Source: Pogostemon cablin
Lineage: Eukaryota > Streptophyta > Magnoliopsida > Lamiales > Lamiaceae
Assembly (NCBI GenBank): GCA_023678885.1
Contig: CM042954.1
Span: 4,214,198 to 4,278,197, forward strand
DNA length: 64,000 nucleotides
Direction of reading: 5' to 3'
Of the stretch, positions 34,901 through 44,936 are shown one piece after another. Positions within the stretch are counted from its first letter, which is position 1; every line of letters begins with the position of its first letter. Below the pieces are notes generated by a model. That model was not told the DNA's origin and ran no database searches. It saw only the letters and a program-made list of their open reading frames with translations. Made by a program: the position numbers and the translations under genes.

Positions 34901-35199
34901 TTGAACCTGAAGAAGTTGAAAAGACTGAGGAGAACAAGAAGGAATTGAAGCCGCTCCCTGATCATCTCACTTATGCATATTTGGGGGGGAATAAAACTTT
35001 TTCGGTAATTGTATCTTCTTCCTTATCTGATAGTGAGCTTGATAAGTTGTTAGATTGAGGTCCTTAGAGAACATAAATCTGCTATAAGTTGGTCCATTGA
35101 TGATCTGAAGGGTATAAGTCCATCTATTTGCATGCATAAAATAAGATTGGAAGATGAAAATAAAAGTTGTGTGCAGTATCAAAGGAGATTAAATCCTAT

Positions 35200-35860
35200 G
35201 ATGCAATAGTTGGTAAGAAAAGAAGTTTTGAAGTGGTTAGGTGCAGAAATTGTGTATACGATTAGTGATAGTCCATATGTTAGTCATTTGCATTTAGTTG
35301 CAAAGAAAGGGGGGATGACAGTCATAAAGTCTGATGATGGGGTGACCCTTGCCACTAGAACCACCACAGGTTGGTGTGTATGTATAGACTATATAAAATT
35401 GAATGAGAACACACGCAAAGACCATTTCCCTTTACCCTTCATGGATCAAATGCTTGATAGGTTAGCATGTTATGAGTGATATTTCTTCCTGGATGGTCAC
35501 TCCAGTTATAATCAGATAATGATTGCACCGGAGGATCAGGAAAAGACCACATTTACACGTTCCTATGGCACTTTTGCCTTTAGGATGATGTCTTTTGGTC
35601 TTTATAATGCATCTGCGACTTTTCAAAGGTTTATGATGTCTATTTTTGAAGGGTTGATAGAAAATATCATGGAAGTCTTTATGGATGATTTTTCAGTCTT
35701 TGGGTCTTCTTATGATCCTTGTCTGTCTAACGTTGCTGTTGTTTTGAAGAGCCAAGATACTAACCTTGTTTTAAATTGGGAAAAGTGTCACTTAATGGTG
35801 AGAGATGGCATAGTATTAGGACATCATATATCATCTAAAGGGTTATAGGTTGACAAAGAT
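35200..35860 (+). pseudogene. Athila-like reverse transcriptase (broken)
   Basis: Plus-strand frames encode VRKEVLKWLGAEIVYTISDS, WVSHLHLVAKKGG-like text, CIDYIKLNENTRKDHFPLPF, MDQMLDRLACYE, a stop (35477-35479), then DGHSSYNQIMIAPEDQEKTT, TFAFRMMSFGLYNASATFQR and the catalytic box VFMDDFSVFG. These are RT motifs 1 to 5 of the Ty3/gypsy family, and the NASATFQR and FMDD wording points to the Athila/Tat clade. At least two in-frame stops (35479, 35848) inactivate it. Confidence 0.9.
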
Positions 35861-36039
35861 AAGGTGGTGGCAATTGAAAAATTACATCCACCAATAAATG
35901 AAAAGAGAGTGTAGTCATTTCTTGGACATACAGGACTCTACCGTCGATTTATTAAAAATTTTTCTAAATACTTAAAACCCCTTTCTCATTCATTAGAATA
36001 TTATGTCCCTTTCGAATTTGATGATAACTGTTTAAAATC

Positions 36040-37361
36040 TTTTCAGGTTTTGATGGAGGCATTAATATCTGCCCCTATCCTAATTACTCAAAATTGGACT
36101 AAACCCTTTGTACTTATGTGCGATGCAAGTGATGTGGCTTTGGGAGTAGTTTTGAGGCAGATGAGGAAAATAGATTTCACGCCATCTATTACGTGAGCAT
36201 GACATTCGATGCAACCCAAAAGAATTACACCGTGACTGAAAAGGAATTTTTAGCTGTGGTGTATGAATTTGATAAATTTGGCCCGTATTTGGTGGGGATG
36301 AATACTGTGGTGTATTCTGATCATTCTACGATCTGATATATGAGGGAGAAGAAGGATGTCAAGCCCAAAATTATTAGATGGATTCTGCTGCTGCAGGAAT
36401 TTGAAATGGAGATAAGAGGTAAGAAAGGGAGTGAAAATGTGGTGGCTGATCATCTCTCTAGAATGAAGACACGGAAGCATTGTGATAATGATCTTGAGAT
36501 CATCAAAGAGTTTTTTCCAAATGTGGAGATTTTGGAGGTGGAGCTTCGCCAGGTATTCGCCTTAGCTACAGAACCTAAGGCCCCTTTGTATGCAGAATTT
36601 GTCAATTACCTTGCAAGTGGGTGTAAGCCATATAATTTGAGTAAGCGTCAGCATTTGAAGTTCATGAGAGATGTGCAACACTATATATGGGACGAGCCTT
36701 ACGTCTACAAGATATATGCAGACTCTATCATCCAGCAGTGTATGCCAAATGAGGAATGGGAAAGTGTGCTAAATTTTTGCCATGCACAACCGACTGGGGG
36801 AATTTCGATGCTGAAAAAATAGGTGCAAAAGTTCTACAGTTAGGTTTGTTTTGACTATCCCTTTTCAAATCCTGTGAATCTTATGTTGCAAGCTGTGATA
36901 GGTGTCAAAAAGTTTGAAGCATCTCCAGAAGAGATAAAATGCCTCTGCGGAATATTTATGTAGTGGAGATTTTTTATGTCTGAGGGAGAGACTTTATGGG
37001 TCCCTTTCCTCCATCCAATGAATATCTCTATATACTTTTGGCAGTGGATTATGTGTCTAAGTGGGTGGAAGCAATTCCAACCAAGACGAATGATGCCAAG
37101 GTGGTGCGAGCATTTCTGAAGAAGCACATCTTTTCGCGATTTTAAGTACCTAGGATCCTTGTTAGCAATGGGAGAACCCATTTTGTTAACAAGCTCATGG
37201 AGAAGGTCTTGAAGGATTATCATGTTTCGCATAGGGTGGTAACTCCCTATCACCCACAATCTAATGGACAAGTTGAGGTCTCCAATCGCAAGATTAAGTA
37301 GGTTTTGGAAAAGATAGTGAATATGAGTAGGAAAGATTGGGCTATGAAGCTAGATGACGCC
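36040..37361 (+). pseudogene. Athila-like RNase H and integrase (broken), left part
   Basis: RNase H is recognisable from LMCDASDVALGVVL through YTVTEKEFLAVVYEFDKF and VVYSDHSTI to the connector EIRGKKGSENVVADHLSR. The integrase follows: QCMPNEEWESVLNFCHAQ (zinc-finger region), WVEAIPTKTNDAKVV of the catalytic core, RTHFVNKLMEKVL, and TPYHPQSNGQVEVSNR with the core Glu region. Frameshifts and stops are frequent. At 37361 the coding text is split by a solo LTR and resumes at 39077. Confidence 0.9.
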
Positions 37362-39076
37362 TGTTTGAGTATTTTTCAACTCACAAGCAAGTGTACCCGA
37401 TCGTCGTAGAGAAATACCCAAGTAATAAAAATATCGAATCATAGGGAGTTTAAGTTTAGATTGAACGAACACGTTAGCTCATGTTTTTATTATTTTTATA
37501 AGGACAGATGAAGATGATGATAATCAAATAATCAAATAAAAGAAATCAAGATAAAATAGGAGAAAAATAAAATGAAGAATTTGTGTTGAAGGGCAAGTAG
37601 TAAGATATGGGACTAGAAACAATCAAAGTACCTTATAATTCATTTTATCACGCAAAAGGAATAGACGAGATAGAAATAGGATTAGAGGCGATCATGAATG
37701 TATCCAAAGCTCCCTCTCGGGTTTACTAAGGTTGTAGATCTCCTAAGGACTCCCAAACGCGCCTAGGATCGATGCCCAATACTAACCCCTTCCGTCTGGG
37801 TAATAGTTATTCTCTAAATCTCCCTTAAAAGGTTCTATCTAAAGGTAATTCTTCCCTTTGCGAGTACTAAGGTCAATGATGGATTGGTTCCTCTCACCGT
37901 TCAAATATCCTCTCGGTCAAACCTAAACTCGATGTCCTCTCACGCTATTTCTAATACTTTGGAGGGTCGTCTCCGTATTACCCCAAGCAATATCCACAAG
38001 AATTAATATGATAACACTTAATTAACATAAGCAACAAATTAACAAACAATCCATTAAATTAACAAGCTACCCATAATTAGCAAACTATGCCAACATATAA
38101 TTCATGCATCACAAGACCCATGAGAAGAAATTAAATATCCAATCATGTCTCAACCATATTTAATTTGCATAATAAAATAAATATAAGAAATAATCATGTC
38201 CCCAATCCCACAAGAGGGATTAGCCTAGCATAATTAAAATAACAATACAAAAATATGAGTTATTACTATAATCCATGGAGTCTAATTCAAAGGAAATTAC
38301 AAAAAAAGAATTAAAACTCCCCTTCAATTTAACTTGTTGGAGATCTTCAATTGCTTCTTAAAATTCCTTCTCTTGCTCTTAAATTCAAGTAATTCCAACA
38401 CCAAGGATAGATGAGTGAAAGATTAGAAGATGGGTGTGTGGAGTGATCAAAAGAAAAAAAATGAAGAAGAGAAAAATTAGAGAGAAAGTGTGCGTAGTGT
38501 GTGTGGCCTCCAAAATGAAATGAATTATTATTCTTCTCTCTAAATTTTGGAAATGAAGGTATTTATAGTGGTGAAGGATCAAGGGAAGTAGGGAAAATAT
38601 TGGATCATGGGCTTAAGTGGGAAATGAGCCTTTTTGGTGTAAAATTCAAATATGTCCTTAAAGCACGGCCATGCCACCTCACATGGCCTAAAAGAGGCCG
38701 TGTTTCTCCTATAAGCATCCTGAGCCTAGAACACAGCCATGGCTACCTGTGTTTCTTCTTCAGCCCGTGTAAATGCTTTTATCCTTTTCTTTCTCGTTTC
38801 AACTAGGAATTGAGCCTCGTTTCTTTTTATGCCTTCCTTTTTGAGTTGTGCATCCGTTTTTGAGCTTGTTTCATCCTAATTTAATTCTCATTTCCTCCTT
38901 TTCTGATTTTAGATCAATAATACCTCATTTCCTACTTGAAAAATAACATGATTCACACACTTTTCTTTAAAAATATTAACTACACAAAATACGAAATAAA
39001 ATACTAAAAATAACATAAAACAACACAAAAATCACACGAGCACGACTCTAAAATCTAGCAATTTTCACAGTAAACA
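37362..39076 (-). mobile_element. Solo LTR inserted in the integrase sequence
   Basis: 1715 bp with TGTTTG at one end and AAACA at the other. The flanking 5 bp are ACGCC (37357-37361) and ACGTC (39077-39081), one mismatch. The left end carries AAGCAAGTGTACCCGATCG and AATCATAGGGAG, the complement of a common gypsy LTR 3'-end phrase, so the LTR points to the minus strand. Removing it rejoins the integrase reading frame. No PBS or internal domain remains. Confidence 0.8.
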
Positions 39077-39178
39077 ACGTCTAATGGGCATTTAGAACTG
39101 CTTACAAGATTGTCTTGGAGATGTCTCCCTTCCAAATTGTCTATGAAAAATCATGTCACCTTCCTGATGAGATTGAAC
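39077..39178 (+). pseudogene. Athila-like integrase, continuation after the solo LTR
   Basis: 102 bp reading WAFRTAYKIVLEMSPFQIVY and then CHLPDEIEL. This is the conserved integrase segment that should follow the 'LDDA' text at 37350-37360. It is cut again at 39179 by a Copia LTR. Confidence 0.85.
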
Positions 39179-40072
39179 TGTTGGCGTTCGATCGTTTGGT
39201 TAACGTGAACCGTTAGGGTTTCATATATTTCTAACAGTCAGCGGAAGTAAGAAAACAAGAAACGTATTACCTTTCACCAGGGTATGTTGGAAAAGTGGAA
39301 TTCTCACCGGCAGCCTGCGCAGCCTCACCGTTTTGGGCATAACTCTCTCATCCGATCTCGGATTTGAGTGATCTACGCGCCAAAACGATCCTCTCTTCCA
39401 TGGATTTCCACAATATATCACACATAGAATTATGAGATCTGTACAATTTTATAAAAATTGTGCAAGTTGGCGGACAACAGCATCAAACGACCTCTTGATC
39501 TTCTGCTGTATTTCCAAGTCCAATCTTGACGTCGTGTGGGCGACGATCTTCGAGATCTTCTCAATCTGTTATTCCATCTACCCTCTTAATGTGTTAGGCA
39601 TGTATCTTCTAGGGTTAGGATAGCTGAGATGACTTATCTATGGGCTACAGTAGGGACCAGGATGAGAAATTAGAGTTGGGCCTCCATTGGGCTTAAGTAT
39701 CCAAGCTTAGCCCAAAGCTCATACTTAAGTCCAATAATAATAATATATACCACTAAAATATTATTACTGCACTACCGTTCTAATCTCATATTTATGTTAT
39801 GGCTCCTTCTTATTATGATCCCGTTAGTCTCCCCATGTTTAAGATATACAATGCCCCTTAATTAATTAAGTTACTGACAACTTCATTAATTAATATCTCA
39901 TCCGAGAGTAGTACTACTCAACCTTATTATCATGCCAGAATAAATCTACCAGCTGGGTTTACATGATAATCCTTATGAGTTCCTCAAGGGGACATCATCA
40001 ACCTATAACGGACACGGATTCCTTTTACAATCAACAACACACTATAGAGACAACACTATTTCCCAACTCACC
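39179..40072 (-). mobile_element. Truncated Copia LTR (copy C)
   Basis: 894 bp aligning with 21665-22560 of the Copia A LTR: start TGTTGGCGTTCGATCGTTTGG on the plus strand, then AACGATCCTCTCTTCCATGG, then CTGAGATGACTTATC. The outer third of the LTR (U3 start) is missing, and no PBS lies next to its inner end. The break at CAACTCACC/ATAAAAAA abuts the stranded exon at 40147. Confidence 0.85.
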
Positions 40073-40146
40073 ATAAAAAAAACAAAAAATCCAGAACGCT
40101 ACACTCGGAAAATAATAAGAAAATATTAATGTGGAAAATAACTTAC

Positions 40147-40279
40147 CGAAATAGAGCTCCGAAGGCAAAAGGGGTTGCGATAGCCGGAGAAGTGGCGGCA
40201 GAGGAGGATCAGCGACGACTTTAAAAGAGAAAAGAGTTCTCGAAACACATGTTTGGTCCAGTGTGGCTACAGCCGCCAT
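40147..40279 (-). CDS. Stranded first exon of an unidentified gene
   Basis: The ATG at 40279 opens 44 codons ending at a strong donor (TTTCG/GTAAGT, intron from 40146). The product start MAAVATLDQTCVSRTLFSF is rich in Ala, Ser, Thr and Arg and lacks acids in its first eight residues, as organelle transit peptides do. A Pro/Leu-rich stretch follows (LPPLLRLSQPLLPSELYF). The exon and its 110-bp leader are GC-richer than everything around, and a TATA box lies at 40422-40431. The intron runs 74 bp and then meets the truncated Copia LTR. No following exon is visible. It is either a gene beheaded by the insertion or one whose next exon lies far to the left, beyond the nested transposons. I cannot name the family. 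Confidence 0.45.
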
Positions 40280-40421
40280 TATTCAGGGCGATAACCCTTA
40301 CGCGGTGATGTAGGTGTCGAGTTGGAAGCAAGAGATTTCATCTTGCGACGCGTGGCTGCGTGGGATAGGATAGGCTGACTTTCTACCGAGGGAAAACTGG
40401 CCAACTTACTGGTCATTGCCC

Positions 40422-40431
40422 TTTTATATAT
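40422..40431 (-). promoter_or_regulatory. TATA box of the stranded exon
   Basis: TATATAAAAG on the minus strand, about 145 bp upstream of the ATG at 40279. Distance and sequence fit a plant core promoter; not tested. Confidence 0.45.
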
Positions 40432-40439
40432 GTAATAGA

Positions 40440-41085
40440 TATAATTACAATTATAATTATAATTATAATATTTAATTAATAAAAAATATAGTATATATAT
40501 AGAAGTTGTGTGCGAGTTCAGGTAGAATCAATTGACCACACGTTTCAAAATAAATTATCTATTCATTATTATTATTAATATTTTTTTTTCCTAAATTACA
40601 ATCAAGTAAACTTACCATAAACTTTAACCTTATTACAAAATGATCCAACTTGAGTTATACAACTACGTTTGAAAATGCGAAAGCACTTATGGACTCCTCG
40701 CAAGGTGAGGATCACATGCATACCAATTTTTCATGAAAATAACGAAGTCTAAAGATGACAAAATTTAAACTCGAAGTGAGTTTCTTCCCATCTTCTTCAT
40801 TTCACGTTCAAACTCAAAACTAATTATATATTTGTGATCCTCTTGAAGAAGGCTTCAAATGGCCTATAATATCAAAGTTATGTCCCAACGAAATAAAATA
40901 CGCTATTAAAGGATTAAAACTTCGACGGAGCTTTTCTAACTAATACGAAATCCATTTCACAAAAAAGTTATATATTTGGAATTTACGCATCGAGACGATC
41001 ATTTTCGTATATAACATGATAAAGATTGACTAAGAATATAAAATCTCCAAGAATTACAGAAGCTTGTATAAACAAACACAGTTAT

Positions 41086-41133
<48 letters not shown>

Positions 41134-41509
41134 TTAAACCAAATATTCACTTTATTTAAGGAATAAAATTTTAAAGATAGATACCTTTCTCCTGGAATTA
41201 ACCGTGTCTTCTCTACCCTCCAATTAAAGTAAAAGATGTGATATATATATATATATATAGAGTAGGGTGAAGGTTAGATAAATGGATAAGTTTTGAAGAT
41301 TCACCAAATCTCATTAGATACATAAACGTGATAAATTGGGAGTTAACGCTTTCATCACCAATGTACTTTCTACAATCCAACAAGATTTCCTTCTAATATA
41401 ATATATTTTAATTAATATATACATATCCACATATTATGTATATAAATATATATATTATAAAAACACTATTATTGTGGATATTACACAAATTCACACTTAC
41501 TTTCTCTAT
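40440..41509. other. AT-rich intergenic with microsatellites
   Basis: (AATTAT)n near 40443-40470, (TA)n at 41090-41129 and 41242-41259. No gene. Confidence 0.7.
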
Positions 41510-41624
41510 CCCACTCAAAAGAGTTCATTTTTTCCATTTCGGGTGTCTCACCCAAAGAGTCTTATATCTTTTTTACACATATGAGACCCACAAACACCCA
41601 CTAATATAATTAAAATATAGGTGT
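41510..41624. mobile_element. Truncated Stowaway MITE
   Basis: Left terminus CTTTCTCTATCCCACTC after TA, then ATGAGACCCACAAACACCCAC as in the 8024 copy. The right half is missing and the MULE relic begins directly. Confidence 0.6.
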
Positions 41625-41629
41625 CCATA

Positions 41630-43110
41630 ATGCTTGATGGCATTCGTGTTCACAGATATAAATTTCTGTTTGTAGGACTCCACCCATTGTTTCATAGAAT
41701 ACTCAATCGTTCGGTGAGTAGTTCATTATTATCCACTAACACCACCAAATTCCATGAATACATGAAACCATCTCATTAATCCTTTGGATGGACAATTTTT
41801 TACAATTTTTCATGATGTTCTTGTTTATATGCTACTGACAAAGGAAATGACTGGTACCGGGAAAAAATTCTCAATGGCATTGATTAGAGCTAACTCCCTA
41901 TCAGTCACAATTAGGGAAGGCAAACATGTTTTGCCCATTACATTCCTAAGTGTTCTACAAGCCCTTGCATAGTTATCTTCCTTTTCTTTCTCAAGAAAAA
42001 CAATTGCCACACAAAACGTCATGCCGGTTGAAGTGACATCAACTATCTCGAACAAAGGTATCTTGTACTTGTTTGTCTTGTATGTTGAATCCATAAGCAA
42101 AACTTGAAGAAAAGCACGCAACAGATCTATGCTTCGGGGATGTGCAAAGAATAAGTCTCTAACATTACCGGTATTCTTGCAGCTTCAGTGGAGAAAATAG
42201 TACTTTCTCCATCCCGCGTTAACGTTTACGTTTGCTTTTTGCACATAAAATAAGAGATATAATAGTTTAATGTATAGTGAGGTGAGAGAAATAAGATTTG
42301 ATGTAAAGTAGGTAGTTGTATTAGTGTTATTGTGGGCCCTACATGAAATAAATAATTGTTTTGTGTGGGCTCAACTTGACAAAAAAAGAAACGTAAACCT
42401 TAACTTGGGACAACCCAAAAAGGAAAACGTAAACCTTAACGCGGGACGGAGGGAGTATTTGTGTTCCTTCAACTTCACCACCACATATTGCAACTAGAAG
42501 CGACCACCACGATCAGCAATTCTATTTTTTGGTGACAATTGTATACAGCCCGTATTGTGGTCTTGTTAACTGGTAATTTATTCGAGAAGTTTATCGTATT
42601 CTTTGGACGGACAACTTGGAGTGACATATCAATCACAAATTTTTCCTCCTCCTCCTTTAGCCCACACGCATAGGCATGCCCCTCCAAATAATTTGCAATT
42701 GAGTGGTTATGAACACCATTAACAACCTCCAATGCCATGCCCCGTCCTTCTGTAATTCTCTCCCCCAAGCAAAAACAGGCAATTACACTTCTTTGTACCC
42801 GTCTCTCTTTTTTATTTTCTTCTTACTTGGACTCTTCCCTCTCATTCCTTTTCTTGATCCACCTCCTTGTATCAATGTACTTTGACCTTAAACTCTCTAT
42901 ACTTTCCATCATGTTCACAACCCAAAAATAGCCTTCCCTTTTTTTGTCCACCACCATAATCGGAGCGCTTCACTACAACCACCTCCTGATTTTCTAAACC
43001 AATATTTCAAGCCTAGTTTATCAAATCCTCTCTTGTTTTAAACCATTCACTGGTTTCAAATATGTCCGTATAATTCTCAACCATATACACATCTGTACTA
43101 AGCTCATTCC
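41630..43110 (-). pseudogene. MULE (FAR1-like) transposase relic
   Basis: Minus strand, read right to left. A FAR1-type N-terminal part is present in shifted frames (NWA.NIGLENQEVVVVKRSD, then GRLFLGCEHDGKY). It is followed by EVVNGVHNHSIANYLEGHAY and DMSLQVVRPKN, then the MULE DDE core: LLMDSTYKTNKYKIPLFEIV (first Asp), VTSTGMTF, and PSLIVTDRELALINAI (second Asp), then text resembling WNLVVLVDN. This is the domain order of plant Mutator-like transposases related to FAR1/FHY3. Frameshifts, at least one stop and a MITE insertion at 42203 inactivate it. I found no terminal inverted repeats. Confidence 0.85.
42203..42455. mobile_element. Stowaway-like MITE within the MULE transposase
   Basis: Left CTTTCTCCATCCCGCGTTAA, right TTAACGCGGGACGGAGGGAG, TA on both sides, 253 bp. 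It splits the transposase between the FAR1-like part and the DDE core. Confidence 0.9.
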
Positions 43111-43254
43111 CCCAATGAAACGACACTACATTTAGTAGAAGGAAATAATTTTTACATACAAAAAGGGGGGGTTAAAACTGGAAACTAAGTTTCTATTCGA
43201 CTAAATAATGCCGAAAATAAACATACTGTTCGACAGGAAGCGGCCAAAATTTAC

Positions 43255-43390
43255 ACAAAACTGTAGACCTTCGTTGGTTGAAAATTTTAAAAAATTTTGA
43301 CCATAAGTGGTCGAACAGGTCCTCAATTTTCGGCCACCATTGGTTGAACGTTTGTGATGTTTTTGGCCATGGTTGGTCGAACATGCATCG
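43255..43390 (-). repeat. 33-bp minisatellite, four copies
   Basis: TTGGTTGAA/TTGGTCGAAC words recur at 33-bp spacing (about 43275, 43308, 43341, 43374). Because 33 is a multiple of three, two minus-strand frames stay open and encode 11-residue repeats, one of the type FDQPWPKTSQT / FNQWWPKIEDL / FDHLWSKFFKI. It lies just upstream of the MULE transposase start. Confidence 0.7.
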
Positions 43391-43449
43391 TCCGGAAAAA
43401 ATACGAAAAATAACTTTTTAATCGGTATAAACACATAAATATACATATT

Positions 43450-44936
43450 TTTACGTCTTTAGATGTTTCTTCTTTCGACATGATACATGTGTGAGCAAAT
43501 GTGAGTGTTTATAGGTGGGGAGAAAATCTAGGGTTTTAAGGATGTTGGAGGAAGAAGTGGGTGTGTGTTTTGTTTAAGGATTTTTGCTCAAAAGTTATTA
43601 AGTGAATGTGTTTGTGTATGCATTTATGATTTTGTGAATTGTTAGTGTTGTAGGGTTTGATGTGTGTAAGTAGTATTTTTATCATTTTCGGTATAATGTT
43701 ATAATATGTGTGATATATGCCAAAGGATTATTTTAGTAATTTAGTGAATATATTTATTATTTCAAATTTAAAATGGGTGTATGGGAGTAATTCAATGTGT
43801 GTGAATAGCCGGCGCCTTCCTAGAAAATTAAAGGTATAAGTTTATACATGCATTCAATAAACGAGTGAGTCTCATGTAAACCGGGTTTACATGGTTTATA
43901 TGCAAACCCTATTTTTTAAAATTACTCTTTAGTATATAAAATATTACTTTTTGAAGAATAAATTTTATATAGAAGAGTAATAATTCATGTTTCTAAAACG
44001 TAATTTTTCATATACTAAAAAGTAATTGATAAATCAGGGTTTACAAAAATTTGAAGAATAATTTTTTTATTTAGAAGAGTAACATTTTTTGTGTCTGAAA
44101 AATAAATTTTTTATGTACTAAAGAGTAACGAGTTTACATATTAATGTATGTAAACTGTATGTAAACCTGGTTTACACAAATGCTTGTCTCAATACACATG
44201 AACATAAAAATCAGACAGGGTTACACCCAAGTGCACACGCAAGTTATTGCCTTGATATATAAGATTTGACTTAAAAGCTTAAACCTAACTTACTATAACC
44301 TTACTAGTTAAAAATTTCATTGCAGAAACTTGAGACATGCTTCCTATAAATTAATTTGACCTTTATTTTCCATTCGATGTTTATTCATTAAGCTCCATTT
44401 AGGAATCGTAATACATAAAATATTCTCAGACAAGTATTTGTCATAATGCAGTATTCAATAATTCATTCTAATCCAGATTTCCCATTGGTTTTTCTTTTAT
44501 GATTTAACTTCCTTCAAAGCAGGAACATACTAAATTTCCTTCATAATTTGTATCCTTAAAATTCTTATGAATGGGACAACGGTCGTTCTCGCTATACAAT
44601 TTAGGCCTTTATTTCTTAACATAATATTACATTGAATAGTATATTCCTAAAATTAACATCTCTTGGTATAACACTCACTTCTGTAGTCAGTTTAGTGGTT
44701 CAACGATTGGGAGGTTGCCAAAAAATTTAGATATTCATGACCAGACTACGCATTCCTTGATATCCAACCTTGATCAAATGGAAAAAACTTGAAGCTCCGC
44801 GGATGATCTCTGATAACATCTTCTTCCTAAACACCATCACATGGGTTTACTACACCTGCACATTAGGTCAATACTTATAAAGCTCGGGCGAAGGAACGTG
44901 CTGAGGTTCAAATATTTTATATAGGCAGAGGATCCA
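43450..44936. other. Intergenic, downstream of the TPX2-like gene
   Basis: AT-rich. 43880-44180 contains GTAAACCGGGTTTACATGG and its near-inverse GTAAACCTGGTTTACAC about 290 bp apart, with AGAAGAGTAA words between: a weak MITE-like inverted structure. 44700-44930 has fragments open in frame (RDHPRSFKFFPFDQ) that I cannot assign. Confidence 0.4.

Noticed and set aside
41087..41259. Long TA runs as possible origin or matrix-attachment signal
   Set aside because: Simple (TA)n microsatellites. Nothing beyond composition supports a function.
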